Assembly (NCBI GenBank): GCA_910589145.1
Contig: CAJUSD010000006.1
Span: forward strand, 52,439-116,438
Length of the DNA: 64,000 nucleotides
DNA from: an uncultured Oscillospiraceae bacterium
Lineage (GTDB): Bacteria; Bacillota; Clostridia; Oscillospirales; Ruminococcaceae
Reading direction: 5' to 3'
The position numbers and the translations under genes were made by a program. The notes under the pieces were generated by a model. It made no database searches. It saw only the letters and a list, made by a program, of their open reading frames with translations, and was not told where the DNA came from. Positions 43,077 through 51,643 of the stretch are shown here, in pieces (within the stretch, counting starts at the first letter, position 1; each line of letters starts with the position of its first letter).

Positions 43077-44414
43077 TTATAACCGTTTCCGCCTCCAAAC
43101 GATTCCTCCAACCAAAACTACAGACCCAATCGCCACCCAAGTGAAATAGTTATTCCTTTTAGGCGGTTCAGCTTCAAGTCCACTATCAACAGTCACATCG
43201 GCAGCAGCATTTGCCGGCTTAATTTTTTCAACCCAAACCCGAACCGGAACGGTTCTCAAAGGCTGCCTTGGTGCTCCGGCAACAGAATCCGACCAGCTCA
43301 ATAAAGCGTCTTCATAATCGCCGTCAGAAATCGTCTCAATATTAGGCAAACTAAAAACCATCATATCGCCTTGAGCATCTTTTGGCACAACAGCAGGAAA
43401 TTTCCGTTCTCTGAGGCTCAAAATGGCTTTTCTCTGCCGGCCCTCCTGATCGGTAAATTGAATTTCGGTATTATCATAGGAAGTGCAGTCAATATTAGCC
43501 TTTTTAAAATTTGCAAACCCGTAATCAAGCAGATTAACGGTATCTGAATATTCATTTACAGCACTTCCGGCTTTCATTACAACACAAATTAATGTCATAC
43601 CGTCCCGCTCTGCAGCAGTCATTAAACAGTGTCCGGCTGGCCTGGTCCACCCCGTTTTTCCTGCTACGATCCCTGGATAATATCTCTCATCATCAGCCTG
43701 CATCAGGCGGTTGGTATGAATCAGTTTCCTTTCTTCTGCCCATTGGTTTTCAGGAATAACATGTTCCGGAGCTCCTGCAAACTCCAAAAATTTTTCGTGG
43801 TTCAGCCCTTCACGGGTAATCATGGCAATATCATAGGCAGTAGAATAATGGGTCGGCGATGGAAGGCCATGGGGATTGGAAAAATGGGTTCCAGTCAGTT
43901 TTAATTCTGCTGCACGGGCATTCATCATTTCAACATAATCTTCAATTTCGCCTGCCAGGTAAATGGCAATAACATTAGCAGCGTCGTTGGCTGATGGCAG
44001 CATCAGCCCATACAGCATATCTGATATGGGAAGCTCCTCATCTACATTCAGATCCATAGTGGTAGATTCATAATCTATATCAAATAAACTTTCTGATGTT
44101 ACTGTAATCATATCGTCCTCGCTGCCGTCCCATAATTCTGCAGCAAGCAGGCAGGTCATGATTTTGGTCAGGCTGGCAGGCTCCATTCGCTTGTTTTCAT
44201 TTTTACCAAAAATAATCTGCCCTGTTTCCGCCTCGATTAATACTGCTGCTTCAGAAAGGACATCTGGCGGCGTTGGATAGGTATATGGCGTGTCCTCTGC
44301 ATATATCCCGTTCCATGGCAGTAATATTGTAAGCAGCATTGCAAACAACATCGTAAATCGTCTTTTTGCAGCTTTCCCTTTTTGATTTAATTGAAGCGGC
44401 AAACGGCATGACAC
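43077..44414 (-). CDS. dacF: D-alanyl-D-alanine carboxypeptidase (PBP5/DacF type)
   Basis: The 445-residue protein has a signal sequence, the penicillin-binding triad SLTK (near residue 83), SAND and KTGWTRPAGHC, a beta-rich C-terminal domain and a terminal membrane helix with basic end (WVAIGSVVLVGGIVWRRKRL). It trims the last D-Ala from peptidoglycan stem peptides at the outer face of the membrane. In Bacillus, DacF and DacB act in cortex synthesis, so a sporulation role is possible. AGGAGGTG precedes the ATG. It lies six bases after the amidase lipoprotein gene. Confidence 0.92.
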   Translation of the reverse strand: MSCRLPLQLNQKGKAAKRRFTMLFAMLLTILLPWNGIYAEDTPYTYPTPPDVLSEAAVLIEAETGQIIFGKNENKRMEPASLTKIMTCLLAAELWDGSEDDMITVTSESLFDIDYESTTMDLNVDEELPISDMLYGLMLPSANDAANVIAIYLAGEIEDYVEMMNARAAELKLTGTHFSNPHGLPSPTHYSTAYDIAMITREGLNHEKFLEFAGAPEHVIPENQWAEERKLIHTNRLMQADDERYYPGIVAGKTGWTRPAGHCLMTAAERDGMTLICVVMKAGSAVNEYSDTVNLLDYGFANFKKANIDCTSYDNTEIQFTDQEGRQRKAILSLRERKFPAVVPKDAQGDMMVFSLPNIETISDGDYEDALLSWSDSVAGAPRQPLRTVPVRVWVEKIKPANAAADVTVDSGLEAEPPKRNNYFTWVAIGSVVLVGGIVWRRKRL

Positions 44415-44420
44415 CTCCTG

Positions 44421-45824
44421 TTAATCGTTCCATCCTAAAATTTTAACCAATGCCTGGCTGCTGTAAAAATAAGCCGAGGCTGGAAAATTTTTCAAATCTG
44501 ACGTATTAGAACAAACAAGATAATCAATTGTGTTTCCGTCCTGATCTTTAATGACTTTTGTGATAAGAACCGAATGGCGCAGCGGGTTGTCAGCAGTGCC
44601 GATTTCGAGAACGTCTCCAATATCCCCGCTGTAATAGGGCGCACCTGCCTGCGCTGTCAGCCCGAAACCAGTATTATTTTCTGCATAATCCCGGAAAGAC
44701 TCCACTGCCGACCAGGATGCGGAACGTCCATAGGTTCCTGGACGGTTGTTGGGGATATCGCTGTACCACTTCCAAAGGCTGTCCCCATAGGGATCCATTG
44801 GAATCCCTCCTGCAAATAAACACTGAGAGACATAATTTTGGCAGTTTCCTCCGTATCTTCCGTAATCTGCCCATTCTTCGTTACGTTTTCCAACCCATTC
44901 CATGGCATAAGCAACAGCTGCTTCCCGATCATATGGATGATCTGGCGCTGCCATATCATCTTTTTCATCTTCCACCAGTTCAGAATGTTCCCTGCGCACC
45001 GAAATTTCTTCCTTTGCGTCCCTTAACAGGGTTTCCAGACGTTGGGCAATATACTCCTTTCCCCTGTCTTCCGGGAAAGAACTTTGCAGGTATTCCCTCA
45101 TATTATGGGAATCGCCTTCCAAAAATAACACAATATATAAAGTATCCATCTGCATATGGCTTTCAATCCGCCATCCATCCAAAGTTTTAACTAATGTAAA
45201 CTGATGGTAAACTGCAGCGCTTTCTGCATCCGTTTCTGGGAACTCTGTAAAATTTTGGATACTTTTTTCTATTGCTATTACTCGGACTTTTCCATCTTCT
45301 TCTATTTCTTCCTCTTGCCTTCCCCATCCCCCCTGACGGCAGAAAAGTTCATATTCATAGTGAACCAGCGTCAAATCGGAACTCTGCATCTTCCGCAATT
45401 CTATCAAATACTCCCAAACTGCACGGTTTCCTGCTGCTTGTACTCCTTTTGGTTCTGCAAAAAGCATAGAAGGATCTCTCAGCTTTAAATCCGCCATAGA
45501 TTCAAAATATGCGTCCATGTATTCGGTTATGAGAGATTTCTGTTCCAGGGTTAAAGATTTTTCTTCCTCTTCTTCGTCTTCACTTTTCATTTGGAGCAGT
45601 TTACCAGTTCCGTGTCTTTCTGGAACATATTCCAACATATCAGAAAGCATTACCTGGAAAAAATTTTTTCCTGTTTCTCTCTGGCTTAGTTTAGAGGAAA
45701 ATGTCATTGATTTCTCGTCCATGTTTGCAACAGCCTCTACATTGGCAGAATCCTCCAATGTATGGCAGCCTCCTGCCAGCACTAATGCCAGAACTGCCGG
45801 AAAAATAAAACGGGTTTTCTTCAT
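44421..45824 (-). CDS. Lipoprotein with C-terminal amidase (Amidase_6-like) domain
   Basis: The 467-residue protein starts with a lipoprotein signal (MKKTRFIFPAVLALVLAGGC, lipobox LAGGC). It has a charged middle region and a C-terminal papain-like domain: YDREAAVAYAMEWVG, GGNCQNYVSQCLFAGG with the presumed catalytic Cys, and a later His in LRHSVLIT. This matches the putative amidase domain family seen in spore-formers. It likely cleaves a peptide bond in the cell wall. I chose the ATG at 45824 (AAGGAGA upstream). It forms an operon with the carboxypeptidase. Confidence 0.85.
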   Translation of the reverse strand: MKKTRFIFPAVLALVLAGGCHTLEDSANVEAVANMDEKSMTFSSKLSQRETGKNFFQVMLSDMLEYVPERHGTGKLLQMKSEDEEEEEKSLTLEQKSLITEYMDAYFESMADLKLRDPSMLFAEPKGVQAAGNRAVWEYLIELRKMQSSDLTLVHYEYELFCRQGGWGRQEEEIEEDGKVRVIAIEKSIQNFTEFPETDAESAAVYHQFTLVKTLDGWRIESHMQMDTLYIVLFLEGDSHNMREYLQSSFPEDRGKEYIAQRLETLLRDAKEEISVRREHSELVEDEKDDMAAPDHPYDREAAVAYAMEWVGKRNEEWADYGRYGGNCQNYVSQCLFAGGIPMDPYGDSLWKWYSDIPNNRPGTYGRSASWSAVESFRDYAENNTGFGLTAQAGAPYYSGDIGDVLEIGTADNPLRHSVLITKVIKDQDGNTIDYLVCSNTSDLKNFPASAYFYSSQALVKILGWND

Positions 45825-46277
45825 TTTTATGTAATCTCCTTGAAATAGGATGTCCCAGCCACAGCAGTTCTTAGAACCCATTCAGAATCTTTGATCTATG
45901 CATGTCTAATTCTGGGATAAGCTCTTAATAGAACGCCGTTTTTTCCTCCATTCAATAGTATATCATAGTTTTTGATTTGATTCCAATATGTTTTATAAAT
46001 CTGCTTTGGAAATTACAGGGCTGCAGTTGCTGATGTAAGGGCAGCCCTGTGATGATATTAGATTGTGGATAGGCAGTTCTTATGATAAAGCAAACGGGCT
46101 GAATTTTCCAAAACTGTCCGTGCCATAGAGGATGGGAGGGTCATATGGCAATTCAAAAAGAGGGATGAAAACAGACAATTTCGGCTCATTCAGCCCGATA
46201 TGTTAAGGATAGCATTTTAAGCCCACTCAAAGTCAAGCGATTTCACAAAAAATTCACATAAAAAACCTCCTGAAAAA
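45825..46277. other. Intergenic region with two palindromes
   Basis: No gene is seen. ACAGGGCTGC pairs with GCAGCCCTGT (46017-46053). A longer structure at 46094-46198 has arms starting CGGGCTGAAT and ending ATTCAGCCCG, with partial complementarity continuing about 27 bases inward. A GGGATAAGCTCTTA fragment (about 45913) resembles one end of repeat A. Confidence 0.5.
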
Positions 46278-46308
46278 TTGACTTAGAGCAGGCTTCAAGT
46301 GATAAAAT
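46278..46308 (+). promoter_or_regulatory. MerR-type promoter with 19-bp spacer
   Basis: TTGACT (46278-46283) and TAAAAT (46303-46308) are separated by 19 bases instead of 17. The spacer carries a dyad (ACTTAGAGC and GCTTCAAGT). An over-long spacer with a central dyad is the known hallmark of promoters controlled by MerR-family activators. It lies 61 bases before the MerR gene, implying autoregulation. Confidence 0.75.
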
Positions 46309-46369
46309 AAAGAAAAGGATATTATTTTGTCGTAAAATTTCAAATCGCAAAAACTCAGGAGGAATTAAA

Positions 46370-46747
46370 ATGACTATATCAGAAGTATCTAGGGAATGTA
46401 ATATTACAGCTGACACTTTACGTTATTACGAGCGGATCGGACTGCTTCCGGCGATTCATCGCACACGAAGCGGAATACGGGATTACAGTGAAGCAGACTG
46501 CCGGACAATATCATTTATAAAATGCATGCGCAGTGCGGGCATACAGATTGATGCGCTTACCGAATATATGACGCTGTTGAGAGAAGGGGAAGGAACCCGT
46601 GAAGCTAGAAAAAAGATTTTGACGGAGCAGAGGGAACATCTAGTAGAAAAGCTTTTGGAAATGCAGAAAACCCTGGATATCCTTAATAAAAAAATTGAGA
46701 GCTATGAAGATAAAATGTTAAAATGCGAACGGGAGATAAACAAATAG
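46370..46747 (+). CDS. MerR-family transcriptional regulator
   Basis: The 125-residue protein has the MerR winged-helix start (MTISEVSRECNITADTLRYYERIGLLP, then RDYSEADCRTISFIKCMRSAGI) and a short C-terminal dimer coiled coil. It lacks a ligand-binding domain and a metal-type cysteine loop, and resembles the AdhR/NmlR-like subgroup. A 19-bp-spacer promoter precedes it, and an ABC transporter operon follows after 138 bases, a probable target. AGGAGGA precedes the ATG. Confidence 0.9.
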   Translation: MTISEVSRECNITADTLRYYERIGLLPAIHRTRSGIRDYSEADCRTISFIKCMRSAGIQIDALTEYMTLLREGEGTREARKKILTEQREHLVEKLLEMQKTLDILNKKIESYEDKMLKCEREINK

Positions 46748-46784
46748 GAAGGCGTTTACATAGGAAAAATCATCCAATCTTACA

Positions 46785-46820
46785 AAAGTGTAAGGTATGG
46801 GAAGATTTTGTAAGGTAAAA
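46785..46820 (+). promoter_or_regulatory. Palindrome and direct repeats before the ABC operon
   Basis: CTTACA-AAAG-TGTAAG forms a dyad and GTAAGGTA/GTAAGGTA recur 22 bases apart. This could be a regulator site for the transporter genes. Promoter boxes are not clear; a TATAAT lies at 46847. Confidence 0.35.
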
Positions 46821-46852
46821 CCATGGCAGGGAGGCAGAAAAGAGGCTATAAT

Positions 46853-46876
46853 CTCCTTGTAATCAAACACAAGGAG
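46853..46876 (+). promoter_or_regulatory. Hairpin covering the ABC ATPase ribosome site
   Basis: CTCCTTGT (46853-46860) is complementary to ACAAGGAG (46869-46876), which is the ribosome-binding site of the gene starting at 46886. If transcription starts upstream, the hairpin would lower translation. Confidence 0.4.
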
Positions 46877-46885
46877 GTAAACAGA

Positions 46886-47653
46886 ATGTCGTTGCTAGAA
46901 GTCCGCCATTTAAAAAAGATATATACCACCCGTTTTGGCGGGAATCAGATTCAAGCATTATCCGATGTAAATTTTACGGTAGAGGCAGGGGAGTATGTTG
47001 CCGTTATGGGTGAATCCGGTTCTGGGAAAACCACGCTGTTAAATATTCTGGCGTCCCTGGACAAACCCACCAGCGGGGAACTTTTTCTCAACGGTAAAAA
47101 TATGACATCTATCCCTGACCGGGAGCTATGTTCCTTCCGCCGCAAAAACCTGGGATTTGTATTTCAAGATTTTAATTTATTGGATACCTTTTCGTTAAAG
47201 GACAACATCTTTTTGCCTTTGGTGCTGTCAAGGGTAAAATATCAGGAGATGGAGCGCCGTCTTCCTCCGATTGCTCAAAAACTGGATATAGCGGACATAT
47301 TGGAAAAATACCCCTATGAAGTATCCGGCGGTCAAAAGCAGCGTGCAGCAGTTGCAAGAGCGTTAATTACCAGACCACACTTAATTCTTGCCGATGAGCC
47401 AACCGGTGCATTGGATTCCAAAGCGGCTGGCAGGTTATTGGGCCTATTTGAACAGATTAATCAAGAGGGCCAAACAATAGTAATGGTAACGCACAGCACC
47501 CGTGCCGCCAGCCATGCAAGCAGGGTTTTGTTTATCAAAGACGGGGAGGTTTACCATCAAATTTACCGCGGCGGCACCTCTAACGAAGAAATGTACCAGA
47601 GAATTTCCGACTCTCTTACTGTATTGGCAACAGGAGGGATAGACATTGAATAA
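46886..47653 (+). CDS. ABC transporter ATP-binding protein, BceA-like
   Basis: The 255-residue protein has Walker A GESGSGKTT, Q-loop FVFQDFNLLD, signature VSGGQKQRAAVARAL and Walker B LILADEPTGALD, of the LolD/MacB/BceA branch. With the FtsX-type permease that follows (8-base overlap) it forms a BceAB-like system, typically used for resistance to and sensing of cell-wall-active peptides. I chose the ATG at 46886 because AAGGAGG lies just upstream. No two-component genes are adjacent. Confidence 0.93.
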   Translation: MSLLEVRHLKKIYTTRFGGNQIQALSDVNFTVEAGEYVAVMGESGSGKTTLLNILASLDKPTSGELFLNGKNMTSIPDRELCSFRRKNLGFVFQDFNLLDTFSLKDNIFLPLVLSRVKYQEMERRLPPIAQKLDIADILEKYPYEVSGGQKQRAAVARALITRPHLILADEPTGALDSKAAGRLLGLFEQINQEGQTIVMVTHSTRAASHASRVLFIKDGEVYHQIYRGGTSNEEMYQRISDSLTVLATGGIDIE

Positions 47654-49634
47654 TCTCTTTTATTCTAAGCTGGCTTTTCAGAATTTGCGGAAAAACAAAA
47701 GCCTTTACCTTCCCTGTTTGCTGTCTGGGGCTGTAATTGTTATGCTGTTCTATGTTTTGGATTCAATATGTGTTATGTTGGGTTCGGCAGAAATGCGCGG
47801 TGCGTCTTACCTGGAACTGATATTGGGTCTGAGCCGGAATGTTTGCGGTTTTTTGTCTATTGTTATTCTGTTTTATATCAATTCCTTTGTCATGAAGCAG
47901 AGAAAGCGGGAATTTGGGCTGTTCTGTGTTCTGGGCATGGAGAAGCGGCATTTATTCCGAGTGCTGTTTCTGGAAACTGCAATGGTTGGGACAGGAAGTA
48001 TCCTGCTGGGAGTAATCGGCGGGGCGCTGTTCAGCCAGCTTCTTTTTCTGGTTCTGCTGAATCTTGTCCAATATGAAATTGCTTTGGAATTTACCATTCC
48101 TCTTTCCTCTATTGGATTGACAGCTGCCGTTTTTGCTGCTGCTTATTTACTGGTAGTCCTGGCGGAAGCGGTGCAGATTGTCCGCACAAATCCAATTGAC
48201 CTGCTCCATAGTTCCAAAGTGGGAGAGCGGGAACCAAAAGCCCGCTGGCTTCTTGCCCTGTTAGGGGCAGCTTCTTTAGGGGCTGGTTATGCGCTGGCTA
48301 TCGGTGTAAAAAGTGCAGCAGAAGCAATCATATACTTTATTGTGGCAGTTGTTCTGGTAATCATTGGGACCTATCTGCTTTTTACTGCTGGAAGCATTGC
48401 CATTTTAAAAGTAATGCGCCGAAACAAACCTTTCTATTACAAGCCAAACAATTTTGTATCTGTTTCCGGCATGATTTACCGAATGAAACAGAATGCTGTA
48501 GGGCTTGCTAATATCTGCATTTTATCTACCTGCGTGCTGGTGACGCTCTCCTCTACCATTTGCCTGTATATCGGCGCAGAAAATGTCATAGCAAACCGTT
48601 TCCCCAGGGATGTAATCACCAATTTCGCACTTGAGGACCAAACCGAAAAAGCCGCTATTGACACAATTGAAAATCTCGCTGAACAGCATGGGTTGGAAAT
48701 TCAAAATGCCGTCAAAGTATATCCTTACAGCCTGCTCACATACTGGGATGGGGAACATTCCTTTTCAGCGGAATACTCCAGCAATATGACGGATATTTCC
48801 CATTTATGTGATTTTCAGACATTACCACTTTCCTCTTATAACGAAGCCATGGGGATGAATTACCAGCTTGGATATCATGAGGTTCTGCTGAATCCGGGGA
48901 AGATGAACCTGAACGGACAGTTCCAAATTGATGAAGCCACATACAAAGTGAAAGGTTTGATTCCCTACCCGGATTTCCTCGCCGGGGCTGACGATGGGAA
49001 TGGTGTTTATGCTGTGATGGTTATGCGGGATGACGAACGTCAGGAACTATGGGAAGCCTGCCACAAGGGGGAAAATACTTTTCCCTGGTTCCAATATGTC
49101 TTTGATGTAGACGGACCCGAAAACCATCGGCAGGTTTTTCAGGACTGTCTGCGGGAAGCCCTTGTTGAAACCAAAAGACCCTCCGGGGAAAATTTGCGGG
49201 TGGGCTCTGTCAGTACCCGCGACGCTGACCGGAAGGATTTCTATGAAACTTTTGGCGGGCTGTTCTTTGTGGGGATATTCTTTACTTTGTTGTTTTTGTT
49301 AGCTACAGTACTGATTGTTTACTATAAGCAGATTACTGAGGGGTTTGACGATCACGACCGGTTTCATATCATGCAGCAGGTAGGAATGAGTTCCCATGAG
49401 GTAAAATCTGCTATCCATAAACAGGTTTTGATGGTCTTTTTCCTGCCGCTGGGATTGGCAATGGTTCATATTGCTGCTGCTTTTCCTGCATTATGTAAGA
49501 TACTACAGGCATTCCAGATGACTAATATCCAGCTTTTTATTGTATGCGTGTTGGGTACGTGCCTGTTTTTTTCAGTTATATATTTGTTAATTTATTGGCT
49601 TACAGCTAACGTTTATTATCGCTTGGCTAAATAA
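47646..49634 (+). CDS. FtsX-type ABC permease, BceB-like
   Basis: The 662-residue membrane protein has the BceB layout: N-terminal FYSKLAFQNLRKNKSLYLPCLLSG, about ten helices and a large extracellular domain of roughly 220 residues between helices 7 and 8 (about 320-540). It ends with FtsX helices (FFVGIFFTLLFLLATVLIVYYKQ). In known systems the outer domain recognises lipid II-binding antibiotics. It starts with TTG within the end of the ATPase gene. The gene lies directly upstream of the vanG operon, so a shared envelope-defence role is plausible. Confidence 0.9.
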   Translation: MNNLFYSKLAFQNLRKNKSLYLPCLLSGAVIVMLFYVLDSICVMLGSAEMRGASYLELILGLSRNVCGFLSIVILFYINSFVMKQRKREFGLFCVLGMEKRHLFRVLFLETAMVGTGSILLGVIGGALFSQLLFLVLLNLVQYEIALEFTIPLSSIGLTAAVFAAAYLLVVLAEAVQIVRTNPIDLLHSSKVGEREPKARWLLALLGAASLGAGYALAIGVKSAAEAIIYFIVAVVLVIIGTYLLFTAGSIAILKVMRRNKPFYYKPNNFVSVSGMIYRMKQNAVGLANICILSTCVLVTLSSTICLYIGAENVIANRFPRDVITNFALEDQTEKAAIDTIENLAEQHGLEIQNAVKVYPYSLLTYWDGEHSFSAEYSSNMTDISHLCDFQTLPLSSYNEAMGMNYQLGYHEVLLNPGKMNLNGQFQIDEATYKVKGLIPYPDFLAGADDGNGVYAVMVMRDDERQELWEACHKGENTFPWFQYVFDVDGPENHRQVFQDCLREALVETKRPSGENLRVGSVSTRDADRKDFYETFGGLFFVGIFFTLLFLLATVLIVYYKQITEGFDDHDRFHIMQQVGMSSHEVKSAIHKQVLMVFFLPLGLAMVHIAAAFPALCKILQAFQMTNIQLFIVCVLGTCLFFSVIYLLIYWLTANVYYRLAK

Positions 49635-49754
49635 AAAGCTGATATGCGGATACATCCTAAAATGAGCTTTTGCAAGAAATTCGTAAGAACTTCTTTAAAA
49701 AATCTTTAAAACACTTCATAAGTTTCTTATGTCTTTTGCATGGAAAGCGAAAAG

Positions 49755-49810
49755 AAAAAAACGCCTTATTCTGGTAACATAGAAGCTGCCAGGACAAGGC
49801 GTATTTTTTC
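49755..49810 (+). terminator. Terminator or attenuator in front of vanG
   Basis: ACGCCTT (49761-49767) pairs with AAGGCGT (49796-49802), with an inner CTGG/CCAG pairing and a T-run ending at 49809. The vanG start is only 23 bases further on. A vanG promoter could hardly fit after it, so the hairpin is either in the vanG leader (attenuation) or passed by read-through. Confidence 0.7.
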
Positions 49811-49832
49811 AAGGAAAAGAGGTTAAAAACTT

Positions 49833-50882
49833 ATGAACCAATCCGTAATTGCTATTATCTTTGGGGGATGTTCCACAGAGTATGAAATTTCCCTGCAATC
49901 GGCATATGCTATATTATCTCATTTTAACCGGAAGTCCTACGTACCGCTTCCGATTGGAATAACAAGGGAGGGGCAATGGTTTTTATACAGCGGGCCAATT
50001 ACCAGAATACAGGACGATTCCTGGCATCAGGAAGGTGAAAGTTGTTTCCCCTGTGTCCTTTCTCTGGATCGCACCAAACATGAACTGCTGGTTTTCAGCG
50101 GCTCCGTGGTTCACTATAAATTAGATGCAGCCTTTCCTGTACTTCATGGAAAAAACGGAGAAGACGGAACCATTCAGGGATTGCTGGAACTTGCGGGGAT
50201 TCCAGTTATTGGATGCGGTTCCCTTTCCAGTGCATTATGTATGGATAAAGATCGAGCCCATAAACTGGCGGCTCTTGCCGGGATTTCCACCCCGAAAAGT
50301 TTTGTGATATCGCCTGAATCTATAGAAAAAAGCTGGGAACAGGCTGCAGAAGAAATTGGTTACCCGCTGTTTGTCAAACCGGTACGTTCCGGCTCCTCTT
50401 TTGGAATTACAAAGGTGACGTCCTCGGATGAACTTGTTCCTGCCATCCAAAAGGCTGCTTACCATGACAATGAAATTTTGTTGGAAGAAACGATTCCTGG
50501 TTTTGAAGTAGGCTGCGCTGTTATGGGCAATCAAACTCTTACAGTTGGAATGGTAGATGAAATTGAACTTTCCAGTGATTTTTTTAACTATGAAGAAAAA
50601 TACACTCTTAAAACTTCAAAAATTCATTGTCCAGCACGTATTTCTGAAGGGAAAGCAGATGAAATCCAAGATGCTGCTAAAAAGATTTATCGGGCGCTTG
50701 GATGCAGAGGATTTGCGCGGGTGGATTTATTCTTAACCCCTGATGGAAAAATTGTGTTTAACGAGGTAAATACAATCCCTGGGTTTACCTCCCACAGCCG
50801 CTATCCGAATATGATGAAAGGAATTGGGCTTACGTTTGACCAGCTGGTCAGCCAATTAGTTGCCCTGGGAATGGAGAATTGA
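49833..50882 (+). CDS. vanG: D-alanine--D-serine ligase, VanG type
   Basis: The 349-residue ATP-grasp ligase matches VanG closely: FGGCSTEYEISLQSA, FPVLHGKNGEDGTIQGLLEL, LSSALCMDKDRAHKLAAL, KPVRSGSSFGITKV, GFEVGCAV, VDEIELSSDFFNYEEKY and NEVNTIPGFTSHSRYPNMM. The EKY motif in the omega loop fits D-Ser-accepting ligases. The product D-Ala-D-Ser lowers vancomycin affinity for wall precursors. The stop overlaps the next start (TTGA). AAGAGG precedes the ATG. No vanU/R/S regulators precede it. Confidence 0.95.
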   Translation: MNQSVIAIIFGGCSTEYEISLQSAYAILSHFNRKSYVPLPIGITREGQWFLYSGPITRIQDDSWHQEGESCFPCVLSLDRTKHELLVFSGSVVHYKLDAAFPVLHGKNGEDGTIQGLLELAGIPVIGCGSLSSALCMDKDRAHKLAALAGISTPKSFVISPESIEKSWEQAAEEIGYPLFVKPVRSGSSFGITKVTSSDELVPAIQKAAYHDNEILLEETIPGFEVGCAVMGNQTLTVGMVDEIELSSDFFNYEEKYTLKTSKIHCPARISEGKADEIQDAAKKIYRALGCRGFARVDLFLTPDGKIVFNEVNTIPGFTSHSRYPNMMKGIGLTFDQLVSQLVALGMEN

Positions 50883-51643
50883 AAACGATTGTCTGCAAAA
50901 AAGATGACATTAGCCGGGGAACCTTAATTCTGGTCAATCAATCCCATCCGTTGAAAAACACTTTCTTTCCGCTTATTCCTTTGGATTTTCAAAACCAGCC
51001 GGAGCAATCAATAAAAGAAGAAATTTATATGGAACGTCATGCTGCCAATTTGCTCCATGCCTGTATCCATTCTATAGGCGGGGAACGGGAAATCGTTCCA
51101 GTATCTGGATGGAGGAGCCGCAAAGAACAAGAGGAAATTTGGAATTCTTCCATTGAAACTGATGGGGAAGAATTTACAAAAAAATATGTTGCCCTGCCGG
51201 ATTGCAGCGAACATCAAACGGGGCTTGCTATTGACCTGGGACGCGCTGCCCGAAAAATCGACTTTATCCGTCCTGCTTTCCCCTATGACGGCGTTTGTGG
51301 TAAATTCCGTCAGGAGGCCGCTAAATATGGCTTTGTGGAACGTTATGGACAGGGGAAGGAAAATATAACCGGAATTGCCCACGAGCCATGGCATTTTCGA
51401 TATGTAGGTTCTCCCCACGCCAAACTTTTAAAGGAAAATGGTCTTTGTTTAGAGGAATATGTTCCTTTCCTGAAAACTGGTCCCAAAAACTGTCTCATAG
51501 CAGAAAGAATGGCCCAGGTCTTTTATGTTCCCTGCCTAGGGGAAGAAACAGAAATTGAACTTCCTGACCGCTGCGGCAGCGTTCAGGTATCTGGAGACAA
51601 TATCAGCGGCTTTATTGTAACCGTTTGGGGGGATACGCTATGA
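50879..51643 (+). CDS. vanXY: VanXY-type D,D-dipeptidase/carboxypeptidase
   Basis: The 254-residue protein has the VanY/VanXY zinc-peptidase motifs: SGWRSRKEQEEIW, SEHQTGLAIDLG (His and Asp ligands) and EPWHFRYVG (catalytic Glu and His ligand). VanXY enzymes destroy D-Ala-D-Ala dipeptide and trim precursors so that only D-Ala-D-Ser ends remain. The size equals typical VanXY-G. A C-terminal extension of about 60 residues follows the peptidase core. It starts with TTG overlapping the vanG stop; its TGA overlaps the vanT ATG. Confidence 0.92.
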   Translation: MKTIVCKKDDISRGTLILVNQSHPLKNTFFPLIPLDFQNQPEQSIKEEIYMERHAANLLHACIHSIGGEREIVPVSGWRSRKEQEEIWNSSIETDGEEFTKKYVALPDCSEHQTGLAIDLGRAARKIDFIRPAFPYDGVCGKFRQEAAKYGFVERYGQGKENITGIAHEPWHFRYVGSPHAKLLKENGLCLEEYVPFLKTGPKNCLIAERMAQVFYVPCLGEETEIELPDRCGSVQVSGDNISGFIVTVWGDTL

